From assembly GCA_018302985.1 (NCBI GenBank), contig JAGVZA010000016.1, positions 1-60,179 on the forward strand: a stretch of DNA of 60,179 nt. The letters are read 5' to 3'. The position numbers and the translations under genes are program-made. The notes below the pieces were generated by a model. It was given only the letters and a program-made list of their open reading frames with translations. It was not told the origin of the DNA and ran no database searches. Below are positions 15,078 to 23,477 of the stretch, piece by piece. The DNA comes from Candidatus Woesearchaeota archaeon (lineage in GTDB: Archaea > Nanobdellota > Nanobdellia > SCGC-AAA011-G17 > UBA489). Position 1 is the first letter of the stretch. Each line of letters opens with the position of its first letter.

Positions 15078-17812
15078 TGACTAGAGAAGGGGTGATCTTA
15101 GTACTTAGCTGTTTACTACTCATAAGTCTAGTTGCTGGTTTCCAATATACCCTTACTACTCAAACTGATTTTGATCAAGGTACTTATAACAACACGCTGT
15201 ATAATAGCACAAATCTTTCTCTGCAACTTTCTCCTGGAAATACTAGCGGTACTTACACTAGCGCTGTCTTTGACGGTTTAGATACTAGTCAATGGAATAC
15301 TCTTACTTTAACTTCAGTATTACCTATAGAACCTTTGTTACTGAGTGTAGACGGCGATGATGATGTCTGGACGTCTCATGATGGTATACATTGGGTTCTT
15401 CTTATTGATAATTATAACAATGGTGATGGTGGTAGTGATGCTGATTTTGCTTTTGGAGATTATCAAAATTATTTTTATTCAGTCGAAGATGACGATGATG
15501 TCTGGAGATCAACAACTAGAGGATTAACTTGGAGCAAAGTGAATGATGATTACAATAGTGAGGGACAACATGTAGTTCGCGCTGTCTCAGATTATAATAA
15601 TAACCTCTATATTATTGAAGATGATGAAGATGTTTGGAAATCTACTGACAGTGGATTGAACTGGAGCAAAGTCAATGGTAGTGACTTTAATGGAGGCAAT
15701 GGAGATCCTGCTGGTTTTGTAGTTAACAGCTCTAACACTTTACTTGTTGTTGACAATAGCGAAGATGTTTGGGCAAGTACTGATGGTGTTGCTTGGTATT
15801 TTGTTGCTAATGACTTTAATGGTGGAGAAGGTAGTGATGTTGATTATCTAGTTATTGATGGTCAAGATTACTTATACGCGATTGAAGACGATGATGATAT
15901 TTGGCAATCTACTACTTCTGGATTTACCTGGACAAAAATTCGCACTGATTATAATGGCGAAGGACAACATGTTACTAGAGCAACCATAGATTCTTTTGCT
16001 AATTTTTATATTATTGAAAGCGATGAAGATGTCTGGAAATCTACTGATGGTGGATTGAACTGGAGCAAAGTCAATGGCAGTGACTTCAATAATGGCAATG
16101 GGGATGTTGTTGGATTGTTCAGCATTAATTCGACGACTAATATTTCTGCTCAAGCACGCTCTTGTACCTTGTCAGATTGTAGTGATACTTCCTTTAGCGC
16201 AACTGAAGCTTCTTTGAGTCTTACTTCAAATAGATATTTCCAATTTCATCTTACTTTAACTGCAGATGCAACAGATTTAACACCAACGGTTTCTCAAGTT
16301 ACTCTTGATTATGTAGATGTTGGAGTTCCGAGTGTAACTAGTGTTGCACCTCAGAGCGCTAATTTTACTACGAATGATAGCATATCACTTAATGCGACAA
16401 TTACTGATGGAAGAAGCCTGGACATTGTTCTGGCAAATATTACTTTACCCAATGGAACATCAACATTAGTACAACTCTTTAACACTAGTGACACCTTTTA
16501 TGTAACAGACTATACCACTTCCCTTACTGGTGACTATCAATTTACCCTTCTTGTTAATGATACTTCTAATAATCTTAATGATACTGGAACTGGAAGTTTT
16601 TCTTTAAGCGCACCTGATGCGGATACTCCTCTTATTACTCTTGGCAGTTGCACTCCAAATCCTAGCACCATTGGAGAAGAAGTTACTTGCACTGCAACCA
16701 TTACTGATAATATTCAAGTAGCAACTGTATTAGCAAATATCACTTTACCAGACACTACAGTTCTAGAACCAACTTTAAGCAACACAAGTAATCTGTATCA
16801 ATTTACAGTTAATATTTCTCTAGTTGGTACTGCCTCAGTCTTTTGGTTCGCCAATGATACTACAGGCAATGAACAAAGTGATGGATCTCAACAATTTACT
16901 GTGGAAGCAGCTAATCAAAGTTCTGGCAGTGGCAGTCAGTCAGGTGGCGGTTCTGGATCTTCTTTACCTCCCGGAAATAGTGGATTGGGCGCATTACGTA
17001 ACGCTCCTCCTGGAACTTCCATCATCAACAAGCAACCACAACCTAATCAACCTTCTTCGCAAACTCCAGAAAGTTCACGACGACAAGGGCAAACCATAGT
17101 ACAACCTCCTCGATCAACTGAAACTAATGGAGTAACAGGTGCAGCTATTGGTGCATCTTCCGGAAGCAGTACTTTCAAAAAAATTACAGCAACATTCCTA
17201 ATTTTAGCGCTACTTTTCTTCGTCATCAGTTATATTTTACGCGAACGACGAGTGGCAACGAAGCATTTATATATGAAAAAGCTGCGAAGAAAGATTATGG
17301 TGAAAGATCCGCAGCTGCTGGACAAACTTCAAGGCTATGTCAGCGCTGAAGTTCTCAGTAAACTCAAAAAAGGAGACAATTTACAACAGAAGCGTGTTGA
17401 TCCTAAAGATAAAGAATTCGCTCATCAATTCCCAGAAACTGCTAAAGAGATTCAAGAAAAGAATATTCAAGTGCATCCCAAGAAATTCAATTATGAGCGC
17501 TTAGAACAAGCAAAAAAAGATATTTTTAAAGAGAATAAATCTATTTCTGCAACAGACATGAGGAAGATTTTCCCAGAAACTTTAGGAAAGACAGCTCATC
17601 TACAACAAGAGAACTTTTCTTTCACTCCACGCACTAAAGAAATTAAAGAAAAAGTAGGAGAAGAGGACTTTACTAGATATTATGACATTAAAGAAACTAA
17701 AAAAGCAGCTCCAGTTGAACAAAAACAAGCTCCTCAAACAAGTAGAAAGATTAATAAGACATCAAAAGATGGTGTATTGAAAGGATTACAAGAGGTGTAT
17801 AAGATTGAGTAG
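15074..17812 (+). CDS. Large surface protein with Asp-box repeats, Ig-like domains and cytoplasmic tail
   Basis: The 912-residue protein starts with a signal peptide (ILVLSCLLLISLVAG). Residues about 95-360 hold six Asp-box/BNR-like repeats (for example STDSGLNWSKV, STTSGFTWTKI), each preceded by an acidic DDDDVW-type strand, as in sialidase or sortilin beta-propellers. Two Ig-like domains follow (about 415-600; VLANITLPNGT, VLANITLPDTT), then a Gly/Ser/Pro linker, a membrane helix (FLILALLFFVISYIL, about 705) and a charged tail of about 190 residues. Many N-x-S/T sites suggest N-glycosylation. It overlaps the next gene by 8 nt. Confidence 0.85.
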   Translation: MMTREGVILVLSCLLLISLVAGFQYTLTTQTDFDQGTYNNTLYNSTNLSLQLSPGNTSGTYTSAVFDGLDTSQWNTLTLTSVLPIEPLLLSVDGDDDVWTSHDGIHWVLLIDNYNNGDGGSDADFAFGDYQNYFYSVEDDDDVWRSTTRGLTWSKVNDDYNSEGQHVVRAVSDYNNNLYIIEDDEDVWKSTDSGLNWSKVNGSDFNGGNGDPAGFVVNSSNTLLVVDNSEDVWASTDGVAWYFVANDFNGGEGSDVDYLVIDGQDYLYAIEDDDDIWQSTTSGFTWTKIRTDYNGEGQHVTRATIDSFANFYIIESDEDVWKSTDGGLNWSKVNGSDFNNGNGDVVGLFSINSTTNISAQARSCTLSDCSDTSFSATEASLSLTSNRYFQFHLTLTADATDLTPTVSQVTLDYVDVGVPSVTSVAPQSANFTTNDSISLNATITDGRSLDIVLANITLPNGTSTLVQLFNTSDTFYVTDYTTSLTGDYQFTLLVNDTSNNLNDTGTGSFSLSAPDADTPLITLGSCTPNPSTIGEEVTCTATITDNIQVATVLANITLPDTTVLEPTLSNTSNLYQFTVNISLVGTASVFWFANDTTGNEQSDGSQQFTVEAANQSSGSGSQSGGGSGSSLPPGNSGLGALRNAPPGTSIINKQPQPNQPSSQTPESSRRQGQTIVQPPRSTETNGVTGAAIGASSGSSTFKKITATFLILALLFFVISYILRERRVATKHLYMKKLRRKIMVKDPQLLDKLQGYVSAEVLSKLKKGDNLQQKRVDPKDKEFAHQFPETAKEIQEKNIQVHPKKFNYERLEQAKKDIFKENKSISATDMRKIFPETLGKTAHLQQENFSFTPRTKEIKEKVGEEDFTRYYDIKETKKAAPVEQKQAPQTSRKINKTSKDGVLKGLQEVYKIE

Positions 17813-18620
17813 GGAAAGCAAAATCATCGGAGTTATTTCGATAAAGGGTGGTGTAGGAAAGACTTCTGTTACTGCTAATATCGGTGCTGCACTTGCTCGA
17901 GAATTTGGTAAAAACGTTGTTATTGTAGATGCTAATTTTTCTGCTCCTAATTTAGGATTACATTTCGGACTTACACAGCCTACTGTTACTTTACATGATG
18001 TGTTAAGCAATAAAGTTGACATAGGTGATGCGATTCATGAGTATGATAAAAATCTCCACATAGTTCCAGGCAGTTTATTGAATGATAAAGTTAATCCTTA
18101 TAATCTGCGAGAGAAAGTCAAGAAACTGAAAAGTTATTATGATATTATCTTGTTAGATTCTTCTCCTAATCTCAATGATGAGTTACGTGCTGTCATGTTA
18201 GCAGCTGAACAACTGATTGTAGTTACTAACCCTGATTTTCCTACTTTAAGCACGACTATGCATGCAGTTAAAGTCGCAAGACAAAAACGCGTTCCCATCA
18301 TGGGTATTATCTTGAACAGAGTGCGCAATAAAAGCTTTGAGTTAAGCGTTGAAGAGATTGAAGAAAGTTGTGGTGTACCAGTCATTGGAGTCTTACCAGA
18401 AAATATTACTATGTTAGAATCTGTCGCTGAAACAACGCCTGCAACCCTCTATAAACCTAATACTGATGTAGCTATTGAATTCAAGAAAATCGCAGCCTCC
18501 TTGATAGATGCACGCTATGATGATCCACGTTTCTCGACTAAATTAAAGAGAATGTTCAGTTCAGATCCTAAGAAAGAAGATGTCAATAGGGATATGCTTA
18601 GAAAAGGCGTCATGTACTAA
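17805..18620 (+). CDS. minD: MinD/ParA-type ATPase
   Basis: This 271-residue P-loop ATPase has the deviant Walker A SIKGGVGKTS with the signature Lys, VVIVDANFSAPNLGLHFG (switch I/A' region) and DIILLDSSP (Walker B-like). MinD proteins position division or surface complexes by ATP-dependent dimerisation. The start is TTG at 17805 with AGAGGTG at 17791-17797 as Shine-Dalgarno; no ATG is near. It overlaps the end of the surface-protein gene, so it may organise that protein's cytoplasmic tail (inference). The C-terminal 30 residues are charged rather than the usual amphipathic helix. Confidence 0.9.
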   Translation: MSRESKIIGVISIKGGVGKTSVTANIGAALAREFGKNVVIVDANFSAPNLGLHFGLTQPTVTLHDVLSNKVDIGDAIHEYDKNLHIVPGSLLNDKVNPYNLREKVKKLKSYYDIILLDSSPNLNDELRAVMLAAEQLIVVTNPDFPTLSTTMHAVKVARQKRVPIMGIILNRVRNKSFELSVEEIEESCGVPVIGVLPENITMLESVAETTPATLYKPNTDVAIEFKKIAASLIDARYDDPRFSTKLKRMFSSDPKKEDVNRDMLRKGVMY

Positions 18621-18624
18621 TATA

Positions 18625-19719
18625 TTATTTTTTGATTATTTCTTTTGCTTTGTCTTTCTGTAAAATATAGATGTAACGATTTATCTTATCTTTTTTATCA
18701 ATATATGGAATTGGGTTTTGAATACTAGAAAGAATGGGTGCTAACTTAAATCCTGAACGTGTAATAATTGTGTACATATCCAACGAAACAATGTCTCCGC
18801 TTCTGGTTTTTAATTCTGGGAAAATGATTACTACTTTTCCTGTGACTTTCTTGGCCAACTCCATCAAAGTACCTCTATATAAAATTCTCAATTCGTCTGC
18901 TATTTTTTCTGCTTCTTCTACAGTTGGTAATCCGAGATGAAATGGACCTAAATAAGGTTCTGTGACGACTGCTTCAATGGTCTTGAACTTTCTCAAATCT
19001 GTTGCATCTCCTTGGAATACTTGCCAATGACTTTTTATTTGCGTATATCTTTGTTCTAACCATTCTAGATTTTTTCTTGCTGCATGCGCTTCCTTATCCA
19101 CACCCCAGACTAAATAATCCATCAATAATGCTTCCTGCAGAATAGTTCCTGTACCGCAGAAAGGATCAAATATTTCTCGCTGTGCTTCAGACAAATTAAT
19201 AAGGATTTTTGCCAGGCGAATAGAGATAACTTTCAAAGGATCATAGATTGGACGTGTAGCATCTCGCAGCTTGTATTCTTTTGGATTAGAGACTGCAGTA
19301 GTTGTATAAATAGTGTTTCTATAAGCAATAAATTCATAATCTAGATTTTGTGCTTTGGATGGATCGATTTTTCTTGTCTTTCCATGACGTCTTGTTCCTT
19401 TCAATTCTTCTTGTGCTAGTAATTTTTTAATTTTTTGATCCATCTGGACTGGATCTGCCTTAATATAATTGACTGCATAGATGACTTTATTTTTTGTACC
19501 TTTATAGTTGAGGAGCTCTGGTTGAGGACGAGCAATCTTGACAGTGCCGCCTAATTCCTTGATAGCGATATGTTCATCAAATCCCTGCATGTCAAATACT
19601 GCTATTTCCTCATTGGAGTCTATCATAGTGTATCTAATCTTCTTTCTCTTACAATAGGCTAGAATTTCCAAGAGACTTAAGTCTGGATTACGACCTAAGA
19701 CGAAGAGATACTGTGTCAT
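18625..19719 (-). CDS. tRNA guanine-N2 methyltransferase, Trm11/Trm-G10 type
   Basis: The 364-residue protein has an N-terminal THUMP-like part (QYLFVLGRNPDLSLLEILA) and a C-terminal Rossmann methyltransferase with the SAM loop EIFDPFCGTGTILQEALL (about residues 190-207). The catalytic motif, normally (D/N)PPY, reads TEPYLGP here. Family members dimethylate G10 of tRNA. TTTTTATAGCC at about 19742-19750 is 23 nt before the ATG. The motif change may alter activity or mark a subfamily. Confidence 0.87.
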   Translation of the reverse strand: MTQYLFVLGRNPDLSLLEILAYCKRKKIRYTMIDSNEEIAVFDMQGFDEHIAIKELGGTVKIARPQPELLNYKGTKNKVIYAVNYIKADPVQMDQKIKKLLAQEELKGTRRHGKTRKIDPSKAQNLDYEFIAYRNTIYTTTAVSNPKEYKLRDATRPIYDPLKVISIRLAKILINLSEAQREIFDPFCGTGTILQEALLMDYLVWGVDKEAHAARKNLEWLEQRYTQIKSHWQVFQGDATDLRKFKTIEAVVTEPYLGPFHLGLPTVEEAEKIADELRILYRGTLMELAKKVTGKVVIIFPELKTRSGDIVSLDMYTIITRSGFKLAPILSSIQNPIPYIDKKDKINRYIYILQKDKAKEIIKK

Positions 19720-19905
19720 ACTTAGACGTGTTTTAAAGGCTATAAAAAGGTGATTATTCGTTCCTTACCTGCGGTAAATTGGTTCTTCTATTTTTCTTCT
19801 GTATACAATTCTTGTCGTACATCGCATAATAACTACCACTTAATGAGAATTTTTATAGATTACTTCTAGTATGTATTTATATAATCATGTAGAAAATTAT
19901 CAATA

Positions 19906-20277
19906 ATGACAAAACCAAAACTCTATCTTGCAGGACTCATGACTCCAAATTGGAGAGAAGGAGTTATCAGAGAGTTAGAAGCTTTATTTATAATCTATGA
20001 TCCTATAAAAGACTCTAGACAAGACTGTCAAATGCATTATAGCTCTGATGATATTGAGGCAGCCAGATCTTCAAACTTCTTGCTTGCATATCAACCAGGA
20101 GATAAAAAGCCTTGCTTAGCAATGGCTGTTGAGGCTGCTATATGCTTTGAAAATAAGGGTGTAGTGATCTATGTAGATGAAAGCACTGCTCCTGATCCAT
20201 TGATGATTGGAATATCTAAAAGACCATTTTCTAAATTAGAAGATGCATTACACTTTTTAAAATTTCTTGCTGCATAA
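19906..20277 (+). CDS. Nucleoside 2-deoxyribosyltransferase-like protein
   Basis: This 123-residue protein has the flavodoxin-like pattern of the family: KLYLAGLMTPNWREGVI, YDPIKDSRQ, a segment DDIEAARSSNFLLAYQPG that names an Asp-containing partner site, and a Glu near the end of MAVEAAICFENKGVVIYVDE as candidate nucleophile. Relatives exchange bases on deoxynucleosides or cleave nucleotides. A TTTATATA box ends 23 nt before the ATG. It is a monocistronic unit. Confidence 0.72.
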   Translation: MTKPKLYLAGLMTPNWREGVIRELEALFIIYDPIKDSRQDCQMHYSSDDIEAARSSNFLLAYQPGDKKPCLAMAVEAAICFENKGVVIYVDESTAPDPLMIGISKRPFSKLEDALHFLKFLAA

Positions 20278-20368
20278 GAATTAAGAGAGAATCTAAATGT
20301 TCAAAAAGATTTAGGACTAAGCTTGCAATAAACAAACCTTTAAAAGTAACTCTTCATAGAATGAACTT

Positions 20369-21022
20369 ATGTTAGATCTTTATTTTATTCGTCATGCAGA
20401 ATCAGCAATGAATTGTGAAGCACATCTTATTGGGGGAAGATCAGAAGGAACACCTTTATCTGACAAAGGCAAATCACAAGCACAATTATTAGGCAAACGT
20501 TTTTTATTACAAGGCATTAAGTTTCATAAAATCTATTCGTCTCCTTTACTGAGAAGTATTGACACTGCACGTCTTGTTGGAGAACAAATAGGTTATCCTG
20601 GAAAAGAACTTATAATTTCTGATGATCTTATAGAACTTTCACAGGGTGATTGGGAAGGACAACCACGGACTGAGATCTATACTCCGGAAACACTTGCACG
20701 TATTAATGCCGATAATTGGAATTTCACCCCACCCAAAGGAGAATCACAAAGAGCTGTAGAACAAAGAATGCTTAGATTTGTTAAGAATGAACTTTTACCT
20801 CTTGATCAACCCAATAAAAATATAATTTGTTGCATTTTTACTCATGGTGTTGCTATTAAATGTTTACTTCGAGGTATTATGAAATTCACTCCAAAGATAA
20901 CTTATAGAGTATGGCTGGACAATGCAGCAGTAACAAGATTACAACATACTGACCATAAATGGTATGTGATGAATATTAATGATACTGGACATCTTCTTGG
21001 AGTATCTCCAGAGAATATATAA
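20369..21022 (+). CDS. Histidine phosphatase family protein
   Basis: This 217-residue protein has the phosphoglycerate mutase-like signature FIRHAES at residues 6-12 (RHG/RHA motif with catalytic His), TPLSDKGKSQAQLLG, IYSSPLLRSIDTA, a Glu-containing acid motif (IELSQGDWEGQ) and the second His in CIFTHGVAIKC. It may be a phosphoglycerate mutase, a broad phosphatase or a cobalamin-type phosphatase; the substrate cannot be read from sequence. A TTTAAAA box lies 24 nt upstream. Confidence 0.88.
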   Translation: MLDLYFIRHAESAMNCEAHLIGGRSEGTPLSDKGKSQAQLLGKRFLLQGIKFHKIYSSPLLRSIDTARLVGEQIGYPGKELIISDDLIELSQGDWEGQPRTEIYTPETLARINADNWNFTPPKGESQRAVEQRMLRFVKNELLPLDQPNKNIICCIFTHGVAIKCLLRGIMKFTPKITYRVWLDNAAVTRLQHTDHKWYVMNINDTGHLLGVSPENI

Positions 21023-21036
21023 AATTCGCTAATAGA

Positions 21037-21417
21037 TTATTTTCTTTTTTTCAATGATACTTCTACTTTATGCCCTAATTTGTTAATCCCGTTTCTTAAA
21101 TTAGAAAATTCATTTTTTAAACCAGTAAAATCGTTTTTTAAATCCGAAAATTCTCTTGTCTGCTCTTTGAAATCTGTAGCAAGGCTGTGAAATTGACTTC
21201 TTAGATGTCTTACCTCTGTTTTTGTCTCTGTCATTTTCATAGCTAACCCAAAAGTAAATCCTATGTGTAAAACTACCAAACCAAATATCAGAGTTTCAAT
21301 GCCCCAAGAACCACCAAACATCCTTCTTAGAATTTGATAGAGCATGAAAAGACCGAACAAGCTTACAATTATGTCTACTGCCAGCTGCACTTTTTTATTA
21401 AGTAAAATATTTTGCAT
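21037..21417 (-). CDS. Two-helix membrane protein with long coiled-coil tail (cassette B)
   Basis: This 126-residue protein has two hydrophobic segments (VDIIVSLFGLFMLYQIL and LIFGLVVLHIGFTFGLAM) and a heptad-like charged tail (DFKEQTREFSDLKNDFTGLK and onward). It is the counterpart of the 87-residue protein at 6017-6280, with a longer coil. It starts 1 nt after a 30-residue membrane peptide gene. The function is unknown; the geometry resembles a membrane-tethered oligomer. Confidence 0.7.
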   Translation of the reverse strand: MQNILLNKKVQLAVDIIVSLFGLFMLYQILRRMFGGSWGIETLIFGLVVLHIGFTFGLAMKMTETKTEVRHLRSQFHSLATDFKEQTREFSDLKNDFTGLKNEFSNLRNGINKLGHKVEVSLKKRK

Positions 21418-21418
21418 A

Positions 21419-21511
21419 TTACTTGATCCCTATAATAAAGAGCCAAATAAGCAAGACTATCATAATCATCAGCATAACAATCATAGAGTATGTTTGACCT
21501 TTATTTTGCAT
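21419..21511 (-). CDS. 30-residue membrane peptide (cassette B)
   Basis: ATG 21511 opens a short ORF starting MQNKGQTYS with a single very hydrophobic helix (MIVMLMIMIVLLIWLFIIG) and a TAA 1 nt before the next ATG. It parallels the 32-residue peptide at 6283-6381. A CATATAAAC TATA-like box and palindrome copy 3 lie upstream. Confidence 0.65.
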   Translation of the reverse strand: MQNKGQTYSMIVMLMIMIVLLIWLFIIGIK

Positions 21512-21557
21512 AGGACTTAGAAATCAAACTAGTTTATATGTTTTGCCTGAAAAAATC

Positions 21558-21570
21558 CGGAAAGTTTCCG
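21558..21570 (-). promoter_or_regulatory. Palindrome CGGAAA-G-TTTCCG, copy 3 of 3
   Basis: This is a perfect 13-bp inverted repeat; only the central base differs from copies 1 and 2. There are 46 nt between it and the ATG at 21511. On the minus strand it is followed by GGATTTTTTCAGGCAAAACA and then the TATA-like box, closely resembling copy 1. Confidence 0.75.
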
Positions 21571-21640
21571 ATACTAAGCAGAAACCTTTCATCTTTTGCG
21601 CATAATAATCTTTTTAAAGACCGTTTTCCGCAGATATTCC

Positions 21641-23113
21641 ATGAAACCTGAAGATCTTATGATTGAGGATCGCAAGAAGAAATTAGATGCTTTACGCAAA
21701 GAGGGTGTAAATCCTTATCCCTATCATTTTGAACATAAAGACCATGCTGCTGACCTTCTCAAGAAATTTGAATATTTAGGCAATCATGAAGAGACAGACC
21801 ATACAGTTTCTCTTGCTGGCAGAATCATGACTCATAGAGTGATGGGTAAAGCTGGCTTCGCACATCTCCAAGATCAAAGCGGTAGAATTCAGATTTATGT
21901 TCGTGAAGACGTGTTAGGAGAGAAAGAGTATAAACATTTTGCTACTACTGATTTAGGAGATATTCTTGGTGTTCAAGGAACTATTTTCAGAACAAAGATG
22001 GGAGAAATCACTATCAAAGTCAAAAAGTTTGAGCTCCTAGCTAAATGCTTACGTCCTTTACCAGAGAAATGGCATGGACTCAAAGATATGGAACAGAGAT
22101 ATAGGTATAGATATTTAGATTTAATTTCTAATCCAGATGTCAAGCATGTCTTTTTCAAGCGCAGCAAAATTTTAAACACTGTAAGAAAAGTTTTAGATGG
22201 ACAAGGATTTTTAGAAGTGGATACTCCAGTATTACAACCAGTCTATGGTGGAGCAAATGCACGTCCTTTCAAGACATTTTTACATGACCTCAAGATGGAT
22301 GTCTATATGCGCGTCTCTGATGAATTGTACTTGAAGCGATTGGTTGTTGGTGGCTTTGAAAAAGTGTATGAGATTGGCAGAGACTTCAGAAATGAAAGCA
22401 TTGACAGAACTCATAATCCTGAATTTACGATGATGGAATGCTACTGGGCTTTCGCGGATTATCACGATGTCATGGAATTGACACAAGAGATCTTTACTAC
22501 TGTTGCTCAAGAAGTGCTCAATACTTCAACCTTTGACTATCAAGGGCATACTATCAACATGAAGACTCCTTGGCAGAAAATAACCATGAAAGACTCATTG
22601 AAGAAATATGCAAAAATAGAATTTGACAAACTCAAAGATGTTGATCTTAAAAAACTCATTAAAGAACATAAATTAGATGTAGATGAAAAAGCTAGCAGAG
22701 GAATGATTATGCAAGCACTCTTTGATGAACTAGTAGAAGAGCATCTGATTCAACCTACTTTTATTACTGAGTACCCTTGTGAAAGCACTCCTCTTTGTAA
22801 ACCTAAACGTGATGGTCCTGAAGAGATTATTGAACGTTTTGAATTGTTTATTGCAGGTATGGAATTTGCGAATGCCTATTCAGAATTAAATGATCCTGTA
22901 CTCCAGAAAAAGTTCTTTGAAATGCAGAAGACTAATGTGAAGAAAGATGAACAACATCCTGTAGATATGGACTACTTGAAAGCCATGGAATATGGTATGC
23001 CCCCTATGGGTGGATTAGGCATTGGTTTAGACAGAATGATTATGTTATTTACAAATAGTGCTTCTATTAGAGATGTTATTCTGTTTCCGTTCATGAAACA
23101 AGAAGAAGAATAA
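21641..23113 (+). CDS. lysS: Lysyl-tRNA synthetase, class II
   Basis: The 490-residue enzyme has the OB-fold anticodon domain (SLAGRIMTHRVMGKAGFAHL, about residues 70-90) and class II motifs: motif 1 with FLEVDTPVLQP, motif 2 YEIGRDFRNESIDRTHNPEF, ITEYPCESTPLCKP, and motif 3 GLGIGLDRMIMLF. Most archaea use a class I LysRS; the class II form is the bacterial/eukaryotic type, so ancient transfer is likely. TTTTTAAAG at 21611-21619 is about 23 nt before ATG 21641; the longer frame to 21596 is rejected. Confidence 0.95.
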   Translation: MKPEDLMIEDRKKKLDALRKEGVNPYPYHFEHKDHAADLLKKFEYLGNHEETDHTVSLAGRIMTHRVMGKAGFAHLQDQSGRIQIYVREDVLGEKEYKHFATTDLGDILGVQGTIFRTKMGEITIKVKKFELLAKCLRPLPEKWHGLKDMEQRYRYRYLDLISNPDVKHVFFKRSKILNTVRKVLDGQGFLEVDTPVLQPVYGGANARPFKTFLHDLKMDVYMRVSDELYLKRLVVGGFEKVYEIGRDFRNESIDRTHNPEFTMMECYWAFADYHDVMELTQEIFTTVAQEVLNTSTFDYQGHTINMKTPWQKITMKDSLKKYAKIEFDKLKDVDLKKLIKEHKLDVDEKASRGMIMQALFDELVEEHLIQPTFITEYPCESTPLCKPKRDGPEEIIERFELFIAGMEFANAYSELNDPVLQKKFFEMQKTNVKKDEQHPVDMDYLKAMEYGMPPMGGLGIGLDRMIMLFTNSASIRDVILFPFMKQEEE

Positions 23114-23229
23114 ATGCCTAAATATTTTAAGCGAAACTCTCGTAAAACAGCTCGAAAGTGCCTTTTTCTGCCATTTTAGGAGAAAGCTTTATATACTAGT
23201 ATCTCGTCAAAAAGCAGAGGTACACAACC

Positions 23230-23400
23230 ATGTCAGACTTATTAGTAGTTAAAGCAAAAGTTAAAGAATTTGCAAAGGGAATGAACGTAGCAGGTGATTT
23301 CGCTGAAGCTTTAAGTGAAAAAGTAGCTGGATTAATCAAAGATGCAGCTCAACGCGCTAAAGACAACGGCAGAGCTACAGTTAAAGCACGCGACTTATAA
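23230..23400 (+). CDS. 56-residue histone-fold-like protein (DUF1931-like)
   Basis: The ORF begins MSDLLVVKAKVKEF and ends NGRATVKARDL. The end resembles the last histone-fold helix motif (GRxTVxxxDL) seen in DUF1931 proteins and archaeal histones. It is shorter than a full histone fold, so it may be half a domain that dimerises. TTTATATA at 23188-23195 and an AGAGGT Shine-Dalgarno about 9 nt before the ATG mark a strong, leadered gene. The family assignment is moderate. Confidence 0.7.
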   Translation: MSDLLVVKAKVKEFAKGMNVAGDFAEALSEKVAGLIKDAAQRAKDNGRATVKARDL

Positions 23401-23410
23401 CATCGCATTC

Positions 23411-23432
23411 CTTTTTTTTATTTTTTCTTCTT
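23411..23432 (+). terminator. T-rich archaeal-type terminator
   Basis: Runs of eight and six T separated by one A follow the stop of the mini histone-fold gene by about 10 nt. No hairpin is needed for archaeal termination at such tracts. Confidence 0.55.
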
Positions 23433-23477
23433 CCTTTCTCCTCAATCTTTAAAAAGTCTTCACGATACAACATAAGC

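Noticed and set aside
15350-16100. CRISPR or tandem DNA repeat array
   Set aside because: The repetition is diverged protein-coding Asp-box repeats in one frame, without constant repeats and unique spacers.
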